Shown here piece after piece: positions 35,223 to 45,429 of a stretch of 64,000 nucleotides of DNA. Under the pieces are notes generated by a model that was not told the origin of the DNA, ran no database searches, and saw only the letters and a program-made list of their open reading frames with translations. The position numbers and the translations under genes are program-made. The DNA lies in the NCBI RefSeq assembly GCF_032918005.1, contig NZ_CP136628.1, forward strand, positions 2,899,501-2,963,500, written 5' to 3'. This stretch comes from Bradyrhizobium sp. NDS-1 (GTDB lineage: Bacteria; Pseudomonadota; Alphaproteobacteria; Rhizobiales; Xanthobacteraceae). Numbering within the stretch: the stretch's first letter is position 1; each line of letters opens with the position of its first letter.

Positions 35223-38200
35223 TCACCCCAGCCGTCCCGCCGCATGCGCCAGCAGCGTGTACACCAGGCCCGTCTCCGAGGTCAGGTGGGTGCGCAGCTC
35301 CTGCGGGCCGCGGCCGTCGCGGGCGACTTCGTCCAGCAGGCGCTCGAACTCGGCGACGTAGCGGTCGACCGTGCCCTTGAAGTTGCGGTCGGCGCGATAC
35401 TTGCGGGCGACCTCGTCAAAGGCCTTCTGACCGGCGGGCGTGTAGAGGCGCTTGGTGAAGGCCTTGTTCTCGCCGCGCTGGTAGCGGTCCCACATCTCGG
35501 CGGCCAGGTTGCGGTCCATCAGCCGGCCGATGTCGAGCGACAGCGACTCCAGCGGATTGCTGCTGGCCTGCGGCTGCGGGCCGGGTGCGGCGCGGCCACG
35601 GGAAGCCTGACCCGTCGGGGCGCCCTGATTGGCGTCGGTCCGGTTGAGCAGGTCCGACAGCCAGCCGTCACGGCCCTGGTCGTTACCTGCGGGGGCAACC
35701 GGCGGCGCTTCGGTGCGGCGCGCTGCCGGCATGCCCAGGTCCGGCGGCGGCAGCGTCGAGGCGCTGCCGGTGTCCCGCATCCGGGTCTCGGTGGCGCGGA
35801 CGCCGACCGCTGCCAGCACCGGCTCCTCCTGGCGCTGCACGCTGGCGCGGCTCGTCGTGGTGACGTCGAGGCCGCGGCCATGCTGGGCCACGATGCGGTT
35901 GAGCTCGGCGAGAGCCTCGATCTGGTCGACGATCACCTTGCGCATCTGCGCCGTGCTCTCGGCGGCTTCCTGCGGCATCTCGAGCACGCCGCGGCGCAGC
36001 TCGTTGCGGGTGGCTTCGAGCTCGTTGTGCATCTCGAGCGCCATCTGCTTCATGCTGGAGACGAGGTTGGTGAACTTCTCCGTCGACTGCTTGAACATCG
36101 CATCCGCCTCGTCCGTGGTCTGGCGGTAGATGTCGTGCATCGCCTCGATGGTCTGGCGGTGCTCTTCCTCGGACGCGACGCGCACCGCCTCGAACTGGCG
36201 GGTGATCGCGGCGGAGCCGGCGCCGGCGGTCTCGGCGACCACGCGGGCGATGTCGCGGGCGCGCTCCTCGGCCGCTGCCAGCGATTCATCGAGCAGGCCG
36301 GTGAAGCGCGACAGCCGCTGGTCGAGATCGGCCGTGCGCAGGTCGATCGTGGTGACGAGCGATTCCAGCGCCTGCTTGCGCTCGGCGAGCGAGGCGGTGG
36401 TGTTCTTGTTGCTCTGCTCGACGACCTGCGCGGCGTCGACCAGCGCCTTGCCGTGCGCGTCGAACTGGGTCGACAGCTCGCCGAGATCCTGGAGCGCCTT
36501 CGTGGTCTTGCTGTTGAAGACGTTGAGCTGCTCTTCCAGGTTCTGCGTCGCCGCACCGTTGCGCGAGGTGACGTCGTTCATCGCCGAGACGAAGTCGGCG
36601 ACGCGCGTCACCAGCGCCCGCTCGAGCGAGTTGAGGTTGTCGTGCGCACCGGTCAGCACCTCCTGGAGCAGGATGTTGCCTTCGCGCAGACGTTCGAACA
36701 GCGCCACCGTGTCGGTGCGCAGGATCTTGCTGGTTTCCTGCATCTCGGTGACGGCCGCGATCGAGACCTGGCGGGACTGGTCGATCGCGGAACGCGAGGC
36801 CTGCTCGAGGTCCTTGAGCGACTTGCCCACCGCGCTGGTGGCGATCTCGCTCGCAGCGTTGATGGTGCGGGCGACTTCCGAGCCGTTGCCCATCATGGTC
36901 TGCGAGAAGGCCTGACCGCGCGTCTCGATCGACTTCAGCGCATCCGAGGTGACGCGGTCGATGTCGAGCGTGAGCTGGCTGGTCTTCGAGCCGATCGCGT
37001 CGACGAGGGCGCCGCGCTTGGCGTCGATCATGTTCGACAGGCGGTCGGCCTGCTGCGCGACATAGGTGACGATCTCGTCGGTCTTGCCGGTCATGGCCTG
37101 GCCGAAGCTGGAGCTGGCGGCGAGCACCGAACGCTCGACGTCGGACGAGCTCGACTTGACCCGCGAGCTCGCCTCGTTGGAGGCCGTGATCAACGCGTTC
37201 TGGGCATTGAGCGCGCTGGTCTGGATGTCGTTGGTCGCATTCGCGGTGGCCGCACTCAGCGTGCGCTCGATCTCGGTCGAGATCGTGCGGATCTGGCTCG
37301 CGGCGTCCGCCGAGGTCGAGGTCAGCGACGTCTGGGCCTCGCGTGCGCTGTTGAGGATGGTCGAGGCGGTGTCGGCGCCGACCGCGGTCAGCGTACGCTC
37401 GATGTCCGTGGTCAGCGACTTGATCTGGCTGGCCGCGTCGGTCGAGGCGGAGATCAGCGAGCCCTGGGCCTCGCGCACGCCGCTGGTGAGCGCCTCGATG
37501 GTGGCGCCGCCGGCGGTTGCCAGCGCGCGCTGCATCTCGGCCGCGAGTGAACGGACCTGGCTGGTCTGCTCGGCCGAGACCGTGAGCAGGGTGCTCTGGG
37601 CGTCGCGGGCGCTGGTGGTGATGGTCTCGGCGGTCGACTGGCCGACCTGCGAGAGCGAACGGTGAACTTCGGCCGCGAGCGACTTGACCTGGCTCGCCGC
37701 CTCGGAGGACGCCGTCACCAGCATGTTCTGCGCCTCGCGAGCGCCGGCGGTGATGGTTTCGGCGGTCGAGGTGCCGGCCATCGTGAGCGAGCGCTGCACG
37801 TCGGCCGTGAGCGACTTGACCTGCGCCGCCGCATCCGAGGATCCGGCAACGAGGGTGTTCTGGGCTTCGCGGGCGCCGCTGGTGAGGATCTCGGCGGTCG
37901 AGGTGCCGGCCATCGTCAACGAACGCTGTACGTCCGAGGACAGCGCCTTGATCTGGTTGGCGGTCTCGGTCGAAGCCGCGATCAGCGCGCTCTGCGCATC
38001 GCGGGCGCCGGCGGTGATCGATTCCGCCGTGGTGGAGCCGGCCAGCGACAGCGAGCGCTGCACGTCGGCGGTGAGCGTCTTGACGTGGTTGGCCGCATCC
38101 GAGGACGCGGTGACGAGGGTGGTCTGGACCTCGCGGGCGCCGGCCAGGATCGAGGCCGCGGTGGCCGAGCCTGCCGCCGAGAGCGTGCGTTCGACGTCGG

Positions 38201-41048
38201 CCGCGAGCCCCTTGATCTGGTTGGACGCATCGCCCGATGCCGCGACCAGCGTCGACTGCGCCTCGCGGGCGCTGCTCAGGATCGAGTTCGCAGCACCGGT
38301 GCCGACCGCGGTCAGCGCGCGCTCGACCTCGGCCGAGGTCATCGCGAGCTGGGCGTTGACGTCGGAGGAGACCGTCATCAGCGACTGCTGGGCGGTACGC
38401 GCACCGGTCTGGATCGTCTCGCTGGTGTTGACGACGAGGTTGGTGAGCGAGCGCTCGGCATCCTCGACATGCGAGCGGATCGCGGTCGAGATCATCTCGG
38501 CGCGGGACATCATGTCCTCGCTGGCCTGGCGGCCGCTGCTTTCGATGCGGCCGGCGACGGCCTCGACGCGCGAGCCGAGCAGGTCCTCGAACTGCGCCAC
38601 GCGCACGTCGATGTCGCTCGCGACCGAGCCGACCTTGGTCTCGATGACTTGATGGATCTCCTGGAAGCGCGCCGTGACCGTGTCGGTGAGGTGCGTGCTG
38701 CGGCCGTCGATGATCTCGGTGACGCCGGTGATGCGGCGGTCGACCGCCTCGATCGCCTGCGCGGTCCCGTCCGTGAGGGTCGAGGTCAGGAGGGTCAGGC
38801 GCGTGTCGATCGACTGCACGGCCTGCGATGCGCCGTTGGTCACCGCGGTGGTGAGGTAGGTGAGGCGGGAGTCGATGGACTCGAGCGCCTGCGTCGCCCC
38901 GCCGGTGAGCGTCGTCGTGAGGTGGGTCAGCCTCGTGTCGATCGACTGGATGGTCTGGGACGCGCCATCGGTCAGTGAGGTCGTGAGGTGGTTGAGGCGC
39001 GCATCGATGGTTTCGATGGCCTGCGATGCGCCGCCGGTCAGCGACGTGGCGAGGTGGGTGAGGCGGGAGTCGACCGACTGGATCGCCTGCGCGGCACCGT
39101 CGGTGAGCGACGAGGCGAGCGTGTTGAGGCGTTGGTCGATGGTGTCGGTGACGGACTTGGCGCGGGTGTCGAACGACTGTTCGAGCGCGCTGACGCGGCC
39201 GCCGAGCTGCTCGTCGAAGGTCTTGATGTGGCCTTCGATCGTCGAGTCGAGGCTGGAGATCTTGCCGTTCAGCGAGAGGTCGAGATTGCTGACGCGTTCG
39301 CCGATCGTGGTTTCGAACTGCACCAGGCGCTTGTCGAGCACGGCCGTGATCTCGCCGCCGTTGGCGGTGAAGCGGGTGTCGAAATTGTCGACATAGGTCT
39401 TGAGCGACTCGTGGATGTCCTGCGTGCGCTGGCCCATGCGCTCGACGATCTCGCCGCCGAAGGTCTTCACGGTACGGTCGAACTCGGAGATGTGGCGTGT
39501 GATCAGGGCGCCCAGCGTGCCGGAGTCGCGGGCGAATTTCTCGACCAGCTCGGTGCCCTGGTTCCGCACCAGCTCGTCGAATGCGCTCATCTGCAGCGAC
39601 AGCGAATCGTGCGCGGTCTCGGTCTGGCTGACGACCTTGGCGACGAGCGTGTTGACGGTGGCGTCGAGCGCCTCGCTCGCCTTGTCGCCGCTCGTCAGGA
39701 TCTGGCCGGCGAGGCGGTTGCCGGCGTCGTCGATCTTGGCGGAGAGGTCGTTGGAGCGGAGCTCGAGCTCGAGCAGCAGCGAATCCGAGGAATTCTTCAG
39801 GCTGTCGTGCACCTGCTCGGTGCGCTCGGAGATGCCGTCGACGATCGCGGCGGAGCGCTGCTCGAATTCGCCTGTGATGCGGTCGATGCGCTCGTTCAGC
39901 ATCTCGTGGACGCGGTCGGCGAGGTCGACGAACTCGTCGTGGACGTGGCCGGTCTTGAAGTTGAGGCTGGTGGTCAGCCGCTCGCTGGCGTCGAGCACGG
40001 CGCGCGTGGTCTCGTTGCTGGCCTCCTCGAGGCGGTCGAGCAGGTCGCCGCCGCGCTCGCCGAGCGCCAGGATCATGTTGTCGCCGGCATTGCTCAGCGC
40101 GCTGGTGATGTGGGCGCCGCGCTCTTCCAGAGCGCCGGTGATGGACTTGGCGACTTCGTCGACGCGCGAGGCGATCGCGTCCGAGATCAGCGCGATGTCG
40201 TGGCGCAGATCGATCTGCACGCCGGAGATGGCGCTGCGGACCTGCTCGGCCTGGCCGACCAGATTGTCGCGCTGATGCGCGATGTCCTGCAGCAGGGCGC
40301 GGATACGCACTTCGTTGTCGGAATAGGCGCGTTCGAGCGCCGCGACCTCGTTGGCGACCAGCGTCTCGAGCTCGCCGGCGCGCGCGATCGCGCGCTCGAT
40401 GCCGTCGCCCATCGCCGCGACTTCGCGGCGGATGGCCTGGCCGACGGTGACCATGGAATCGGAGGCCGAGCCTTCCGGCTCGGAGAAGCGGATCGCGACC
40501 TGCGCCATCGCCTGCGCGATCATGCGCATTTCCTGGCCGCGCCAGACGAGGCTGGCGAGGAAGTAGAACAGCATGATCGGCGCGAAGAACATCGCGATCA
40601 GGCCGGCGATGACGAGCACGCCGCCGCTCTGGCCCATGGCGGCCTGGATCGAGGGCAGGAAGCCGAACGTCAGCGCGGCGCAGGCGGCGAGCCAGACGCC
40701 GGCGAAGATGGTGGCGAAGGTGTAGACGCTGCGGGCGGGGCGGCCCTTCTGCAGCGCCTGGAGCAGCTGGCCGATGGTCTCGCGGTCGTCGTTGGCGGCG
40801 CGGCGCGCGGTGCGCGGCTCCTCGATCGGGTCGAACACGTTCGCCCGCTCGTTGGCGGCGGGGCGCGGCTCGAAGCTCGGCTCATCGAAGATCGGAGGGG
40901 GCGGCGGCGCCGCCGAGGACGTCGTCTCGTTGCGCATCGCGGCGTTGCGGCTGGTGTCCGCAGCGGTGTCGCTGATGTTGAGGGCTTCCTGGATCGCAGA
41001 AAGCGCAACTTCTGTGGGGTCTTTGACCTTTTTCGGAGTGTTCGCCAT
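35223..41048 (-). CDS. Giant membrane-anchored coiled-coil protein, Growth Pole Ring (GPR/RgsE)-like
   Basis: 1941 residues. The N-terminal ~105 residues are Pro-rich and cytoplasmic, two membrane helices lie at about 110-132 and 143-168, and the rest is almost entirely helical: about six 22-residue units (RLTHLTTSLTDGASQxIxSID type) and about nine 44-residue units (VKSLxADVQRSLxxAG...AREAQ type), apolipoprotein-like. The C-terminal ~100 residues are a distinct domain with LMDRNLAAEMWDRYQRGE. By size, topology and repeats it matches the Rhizobiales GPR family (Agrobacterium GPR, Sinorhizobium RgsE), which forms a ring at the growing pole. It faces an Hpt gene with a CtrA-type box between. Identification is from recalled architecture, not a search. 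Confidence 0.75.
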   Translation of the reverse strand: MANTPKKVKDPTEVALSAIQEALNISDTAADTSRNAAMRNETTSSAAPPPPPIFDEPSFEPRPAANERANVFDPIEEPRTARRAANDDRETIGQLLQALQKGRPARSVYTFATIFAGVWLAACAALTFGFLPSIQAAMGQSGGVLVIAGLIAMFFAPIMLFYFLASLVWRGQEMRMIAQAMAQVAIRFSEPEGSASDSMVTVGQAIRREVAAMGDGIERAIARAGELETLVANEVAALERAYSDNEVRIRALLQDIAHQRDNLVGQAEQVRSAISGVQIDLRHDIALISDAIASRVDEVAKSITGALEERGAHITSALSNAGDNMILALGERGGDLLDRLEEASNETTRAVLDASERLTTSLNFKTGHVHDEFVDLADRVHEMLNERIDRITGEFEQRSAAIVDGISERTEQVHDSLKNSSDSLLLELELRSNDLSAKIDDAGNRLAGQILTSGDKASEALDATVNTLVAKVVSQTETAHDSLSLQMSAFDELVRNQGTELVEKFARDSGTLGALITRHISEFDRTVKTFGGEIVERMGQRTQDIHESLKTYVDNFDTRFTANGGEITAVLDKRLVQFETTIGERVSNLDLSLNGKISSLDSTIEGHIKTFDEQLGGRVSALEQSFDTRAKSVTDTIDQRLNTLASSLTDGAAQAIQSVDSRLTHLATSLTGGASQAIETIDARLNHLTTSLTDGASQTIQSIDTRLTHLTTTLTGGATQALESIDSRLTYLTTAVTNGASQAVQSIDTRLTLLTSTLTDGTAQAIEAVDRRITGVTEIIDGRSTHLTDTVTARFQEIHQVIETKVGSVASDIDVRVAQFEDLLGSRVEAVAGRIESSGRQASEDMMSRAEMISTAIRSHVEDAERSLTNLVVNTSETIQTGARTAQQSLMTVSSDVNAQLAMTSAEVERALTAVGTGAANSILSSAREAQSTLVAASGDASNQIKGLAADVERTLSAAGSATAASILAGAREVQTTLVTASSDAANHVKTLTADVQRSLSLAGSTTAESITAGARDAQSALIAASTETANQIKALSSDVQRSLTMAGTSTAEILTSGAREAQNTLVAGSSDAAAQVKSLTADVQRSLTMAGTSTAETITAGAREAQNMLVTASSEAASQVKSLAAEVHRSLSQVGQSTAETITTSARDAQSTLLTVSAEQTSQVRSLAAEMQRALATAGGATIEALTSGVREAQGSLISASTDAASQIKSLTTDIERTLTAVGADTASTILNSAREAQTSLTSTSADAASQIRTISTEIERTLSAATANATNDIQTSALNAQNALITASNEASSRVKSSSSDVERSVLAASSSFGQAMTGKTDEIVTYVAQQADRLSNMIDAKRGALVDAIGSKTSQLTLDIDRVTSDALKSIETRGQAFSQTMMGNGSEVARTINAASEIATSAVGKSLKDLEQASRSAIDQSRQVSIAAVTEMQETSKILRTDTVALFERLREGNILLQEVLTGAHDNLNSLERALVTRVADFVSAMNDVTSRNGAATQNLEEQLNVFNSKTTKALQDLGELSTQFDAHGKALVDAAQVVEQSNKNTTASLAERKQALESLVTTIDLRTADLDQRLSRFTGLLDESLAAAEERARDIARVVAETAGAGSAAITRQFEAVRVASEEEHRQTIEAMHDIYRQTTDEADAMFKQSTEKFTNLVSSMKQMALEMHNELEATRNELRRGVLEMPQEAAESTAQMRKVIVDQIEALAELNRIVAQHGRGLDVTTTSRASVQRQEEPVLAAVGVRATETRMRDTGSASTLPPPDLGMPAARRTEAPPVAPAGNDQGRDGWLSDLLNRTDANQGAPTGQASRGRAAPGPQPQASSNPLESLSLDIGRLMDRNLAAEMWDRYQRGENKAFTKRLYTPAGQKAFDEVARKYRADRNFKGTVDRYVAEFERLLDEVARDGRGPQELRTHLTSETGLVYTLLAHAAGRLG
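37170..38350 (-). repeat. About nine tandem 132-bp (44-codon) repeats inside the GPR-like gene
   Basis: Successive units read QVKSLTADVQRSL, QVKSLAAEVHRSL, QVRSLAAEMQRAL, QIKSLTTDIERTL and so on, each repeating after exactly 44 residues where counted. Boundaries are approximate. The DNA copies have diverged, so the array is old and probably under protein-level selection. Confidence 0.75.
38730..39130 (-). repeat. About six tandem 66-bp (22-codon) repeats inside the GPR-like gene
   Basis: Units such as ASQAIETIDARLNHLTTSLT, ASQTIQSIDTRLTHLTTTLT and ATQALESIDSRLTYLTTAVT repeat every 22 residues. The 22-mer amphipathic period equals half the 44-mer period downstream, as in apolipoprotein-type helices. 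Boundaries approximate. Confidence 0.75.
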
Positions 41049-41226
41049 GTTCAGTCCGAGCCCTCGTTACTTGTACGCGTCCCCCCGCGAGCCCTGCGCG
41101 CTGCGCAAGCCCACAGACCGGATCATGCCGCTTGCGCGGATCTCCGAGCCGTCCCCACCCGGACGGCTTGTCCGCCAATTTCTGCAACATCCTATTGGCA
41201 GAGCGTCGCGAATGAAATGCCCGCGA

Positions 41227-41251
41227 TTAAGACATTCTTAATCATCGTTAA
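41227..41251. promoter_or_regulatory. CtrA-type binding box TTAA-N7-TTAA with a third TTAA
   Basis: TTAA (41227-41230), seven bases GACATTC, TTAA (41238-41241), then TCATCG and another TTAA (41248-41251). The first two match the full CtrA consensus TTAA-N7-TTAA. It is about 180 bp upstream of the GPR-like start and about 200 bp upstream of the Hpt start. Confidence 0.6.
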
Positions 41252-41367
41252 CAGGATCGCCCCGTAACGCCTTAGCAACAAATGCAATTCTCCACCGGTC
41301 TCGGCGGATTGCGGCAACTTTTCGTCAATAAACGGGCAGATCTGCGTCAAACGGGCCAAACATTTCG

Positions 41368-41375
41368 TTAACCAT
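41368..41375. promoter_or_regulatory. CtrA half-site TTAACCAT
   Basis: Exact match to the 8-mer TTAACCAT half-site described for CtrA in Caulobacter, 72 bp before the Hpt start and in the same spacer as the full box. Confidence 0.4.
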
Positions 41376-41446
41376 TTCCATGCTTGGGTGAGGTGAAATC
41401 CACCGCCGGACCGGCGGAACCGTCGCGCGATGCCGGGGCCTGCGCC

Positions 41447-41821
41447 ATGACGCCTGAACTGCAACGGATGGACTGGATGCCCTCGCCCCCGCTTGCACCC
41501 ATCGACAGCCCTCTCGACCTCGACCATCTCTCCCGGATGACGCTCGGCGATGCGGAGCTGGAACAGGAAGTGCTGGCCATGTTCGCCGAGCAGACGGTCC
41601 GCCTGATGGCGGCGATGACGGCGCAGCCGGCGGAGGCCGGTGCACTTGCCCACAAGCTCAAGGGCTCGGCCTGCGGGATCGGCGCTTTCGCGGTGGCTGA
41701 TGCCGCAGCGAGCCTGGAGACCGCGATTCAGACCGGCCATAGCCAGCACCACGCCTTCGCCGCGCTGAAGGAGGCCGTGATCGAGGCCCGTGCTGCCATC
41801 GAGGCGATCCTGAAGCCCTAG
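41447..41821 (+). CDS. Hpt (histidine phosphotransfer) domain protein
   Basis: 124 residues from the ATG at 41447 (a TTG at 41384 or ATG at 41468 are alternatives). The four-helix Hpt domain has the phosphoacceptor histidine in LAHKLKGSACGIGAFAVAD. It would pass phosphate between a hybrid kinase and a response regulator; several hybrid kinases exist in such genomes, and one is in this window at 18469. Divergent from the GPR-like gene; a similar neighbourhood is recalled in other Rhizobiales but not checked. Confidence 0.8.
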   Translation: MTPELQRMDWMPSPPLAPIDSPLDLDHLSRMTLGDAELEQEVLAMFAEQTVRLMAAMTAQPAEAGALAHKLKGSACGIGAFAVADAAASLETAIQTGHSQHHAFAALKEAVIEARAAIEAILKP

Positions 41822-41983
41822 GGCCAGCCGGCCGAGCCGGCTCTAGTCGCTTGTTTTGATGCATTTTCTTGCCGCAAAGCGGGATTCACTTCGCGTCAAA
41901 ACCCTATGGCGCCGGGCTGGTCGACCCGTTATAGGACAGCCCGGACCCTCCTTCATTCCAGCACCGCGGCAGCACGAGCACAC

Positions 41984-42304
41984 ATGGCCAAGATTCACTT
42001 TGTCGACCACAAGGGCGAAACCCGCACGGTGGAAATCGAGAACGGCGCAACCGTGATGGAAGCCGCGATCCGCAACAGCATTCCCGGCGTCGAGGCCGAA
42101 TGCGGTGGCGCCTGCGCGTGCGCAACCTGCCATGTGTATGTCGACGAAGCCTGGCGCGAGAAGGTCGGCAGCCCGACTCCGATGGAGGAGGACATGCTCG
42201 ATTTCGGTTTCGACGTGCGCCCGAATTCACGTCTGTCCTGCCAGATCAAGGTCTCCGACGACCTCGATGGTCTCGTCGTGACGACGCCGGAACGGCAAGC
42301 CTGA
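41984..42304 (+). CDS. 2Fe-2S ferredoxin (adrenodoxin/putidaredoxin type)
   Basis: 106 residues. Cluster ligands C40, C46, C49 and C86 follow the C-x5-C-x2-C...C pattern; the surrounding [17 protein letters not shown] is typical of the vertebrate/bacterial adrenodoxin type. It carries single electrons in the cytoplasm. The ferredoxin-NADP reductase gene 670 bp downstream is a likely redox partner. Start ATG at 41984; 26 earlier codons are not family sequence. Confidence 0.92.
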   Translation: MAKIHFVDHKGETRTVEIENGATVMEAAIRNSIPGVEAECGGACACATCHVYVDEAWREKVGSPTPMEEDMLDFGFDVRPNSRLSCQIKVSDDLDGLVVTTPERQA

Positions 42305-42312
42305 TCGATCCC

Positions 42313-42789
42313 TCAAACAGACTGACTGCTCGGCGGCACGACCTCGATGCCGCGCTTGTGCCAGGGTCTGAGCTTCTCGACGATCTCCGCGCTGAGCGGC
42401 GCAGGCCGCCGCGTCGCCTCGTCGAGCATGACGCCGACCGACATCGCCGAGGCAATGCACTTTCCTTCCGAGAACACGACCTGCTCGAAGGTCACTGACG
42501 TTCGCCCTAACTTCACCACGCCAAGGCCGAGCTCGATCGTGCCCGGCCAGTGCAGTTCGGCGCGAAAATGCATGTCGAGCCGCACCATGATCCAGGCGAG
42601 GCCCGGCGGGGTCAGGCCGTACTGAGGCAGCTTCATCAGCGTGACACGGCCGGTCTCGAAATAGGTGGCGTAGACCGCGTTGTTGACGTGCTGGTTGGGA
42701 TCGAGATCGCCGAAGCGGACATTGTCGCTGAGGCGGAAGGGGAAGTCCTCCAGGCGCGGCGTGGTGTCGAGGCGGCTTGGTGCGTTCAC
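42313..42789 (-). CDS. Acyl-CoA thioesterase-like 4HBT-family protein
   Basis: 158 residues from a GTG start with GGAG at a good distance; an ATG at 42828 would add 13 residues. Hotdog fold with FRLSDNVRFGDLDPNQHVNNAVYATYFETGRV, containing the catalytic Asp of the DxNxHVNN motif (D in FGDLD). It hydrolyses acyl-CoA or acyl-ACP thioesters; chain preference unknown. It is convergent with the ferredoxin gene and divergent from the reductase gene, so its position between the redox pair is probably coincidental. Confidence 0.82.
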   Translation of the reverse strand: MNAPSRLDTTPRLEDFPFRLSDNVRFGDLDPNQHVNNAVYATYFETGRVTLMKLPQYGLTPPGLAWIMVRLDMHFRAELHWPGTIELGLGVVKLGRTSVTFEQVVFSEGKCIASAMSVGVMLDEATRRPAPLSAEIVEKLRPWHKRGIEVVPPSSQSV

Positions 42790-42961
42790 CGATTGATCTC
42801 CGTCATATCCTTGCTCGTTACAGCCCACTTATCCTGTCCCGGCAAGTGGGCGCGGCGGCGGGGCCTCCCGCTTTTATGCCTTCCCTGATCCATCCCCGTT
42901 GGCTAGACAGGCAGGGTCACTTCGGCCCGAAGGGCGCCGTCCAACCGATAACGATCGATAA

Positions 42962-43999
<1,038 letters not shown>

Positions 44000-44106
44000 C
44001 GGCAGCGGAGCGGGGGAGGCGATGCCCCATGTTTCTGGTGCTGGAGCTGTTCGCGAAATCGCCGTAGTCTGCGGCCATTCCGGTCATGGAATAGTAAGGT
44101 GAACTA

Positions 44107-44700
44107 ATGCGGAATTCTCCCAGCTTTCGGCTGCCCTTCCTCGCGCTGGCATTGTCGCTCGCGGCGGTGACGCCGTCTGCGGCGCAGACCGCCGAGCCCA
44201 CGGCGGCGGGCCTCTGGCAGAAGGTCGAAGACGGCAAGACGGTCGGATGGTTCCTGTTCGTCGACCGCAGCGGCGTCTTCGAAGGCGTGATCGCGAAGAC
44301 CTTCCCGCGGCCCGGCGACGATCCGAACGAGGTGTGCTCCAAGTGCACGGACGACCGCAAGAACGCGCCGGTGCTCGGCATCTCCTTCGTCCGCAACATG
44401 AAGCGCGAAGGCCTGAAGTACGAAGGCGGCAACGTGCTCAATCCGCGTGACGGCCAGATCTGGAAGGCCAACATGAAGGTCAGTCCCGATGGCCAGACCC
44501 TGACGTTGCGCGGCTATCTCGGATTCTCGCTGCTCGGCAAGGACGAGACCTGGACGCGCCTGCCTGACGCCAACATCGCCCAGGTCGATCCCGCCATCGT
44601 GGCAAAATATCTGCCCGCGCAGGCTGCGGCCACCAAGCCGCCGGCACCCGCGCCGAAGAAGAGCGGCGGCGGGATGATGGCGCCGGCGCCCAAGCAATAG
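44107..44700 (+). CDS. Secreted DUF2147 protein
   Basis: 197 residues. Signal peptide to about SAAQ27; the mature part has the DUF2147 features [34 protein letters not shown] and [19 protein letters not shown], ending [19 protein letters not shown] and a Pro/Ala-rich tail. The β-rich fold is exported and of unknown function. Monocistronic. Confidence 0.85.
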   Translation: MRNSPSFRLPFLALALSLAAVTPSAAQTAEPTAAGLWQKVEDGKTVGWFLFVDRSGVFEGVIAKTFPRPGDDPNEVCSKCTDDRKNAPVLGISFVRNMKREGLKYEGGNVLNPRDGQIWKANMKVSPDGQTLTLRGYLGFSLLGKDETWTRLPDANIAQVDPAIVAKYLPAQAAATKPPAPAPKKSGGGMMAPAPKQ

Positions 44701-44894
44701 AGGCGTCTGCCCGCGCGTCCTGCCCCGACCGGCTGTCGCGCCACGCGTCGCCGTCGCCCCTTGCGAGGAATTCGACGGCGTTTGCGGATGCGCTGTTTCG
44801 TTCGGGCAGCATCTGAACGCGCGTGCCATTCCGATTGGTGCGGGGAGAGGCCGTCACGCCGGGCGTGCCCCGTGCATCCACATCGGCGGAGCAA

Positions 44895-44930
44895 GACGTG
44901 GATGGGCCGGGACAAGCCCGGCCATGACGT
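44895..44930. repeat. Fragment of a dispersed repeat
   Basis: GGCCGGG-ACAAG-CCCGGCC hairpin (44905-44923) followed by ATGACG, the typical end of the CGTCAT...ATGACG repeats of this genome. Only the right half is recognisable. Confidence 0.5.
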
Positions 44931-44973
44931 TTCAGCACAAAAAGAGTGATTGTTGTTGGATGACGAGAAAGGC

Positions 44974-45243
44974 TTAGCGCGCCTGGCTCTCCGAACCCGC
45001 GCTCGCAAGCTGCTTGACGCGCGGCGACAGCACCGAGACCTGCGCGGGCGAGGCCGGCATGCCGGCGACGATCATCGCGGGCGCAGCCGACTGCTCCTCG
45101 ACGCCGCCGCCGCCGAGCACCTGCACTTGCGTCGCCGAGATCGGAAACGACGTCACTTCGTAAGAGGGAAGCTCGCTGCCGAAGGCACTGGTCGAGCTCG
45201 CAATCACAGCGGCGGCGACGGCAATCATTGTGAAAACACGCAT
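44974..45243 (-). CDS. Small secreted protein of unknown function
   Basis: 89 residues with a signal peptide (RVFTMIAVAAAVIASSTSAFG), then SELPSYEVTSFPISATQVQVLGGGGVEEQ and an end with SPAQVSVLSPRVKQL. The LPSYExxxxPIS-x-QVxxLG pattern is recalled from short exported proteins of Bradyrhizobium. No function can be given. CGGAGATTTCC upstream acts as ribosome site. Confidence 0.6.
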   Translation of the reverse strand: MRVFTMIAVAAAVIASSTSAFGSELPSYEVTSFPISATQVQVLGGGGVEEQSAAPAMIVAGMPASPAQVSVLSPRVKQLASAGSESQAR

Positions 45244-45429
45244 TGGAAATCTCCGTTGAAGATGTCAATCGGAGGTTTGGTCGTGACGGTGCAGGAACAG
45301 GTTCGCGCGTGTGCGAACATTCGATTGGCCTTGGGCGCAATATTGGTTGCCTGATGCGAAAGGACGAAACGATGAAGAAGCTTTTCGCGCCAGTGTTTCC
45401 GGACGGTTTCGCGGATCGGTACGCCTCGC

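Larger units (their letters stand above)
41049..41446. other. 398-bp divergent promoter region between GPR-like and Hpt genes
   Basis: No gene is supported here. The region is notably AT-richer near 41220-41375 and carries the CtrA-type boxes listed separately. Both flanking promoters must lie in it. Confidence 0.6.

Noticed and set aside
35169..37550. A 793-codon open frame on the plus strand, antisense to the GPR-like gene
   Set aside because: Sequence is low-complexity Arg/Gly/Ala/Asp without a recognisable domain; it follows from the repetitive, high-GC opposite strand.
37170..39130. CRISPR-like array suggested by regular repeats
   Set aside because: Repeats are 66 and 132 bp, in frame, without unique spacers, and encode helical protein units.
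38988..41267. A 759-codon open frame on the plus strand, antisense to the start of the GPR-like gene
   Set aside because: Same reason; it mirrors the repeats of the real gene and has no family motif.
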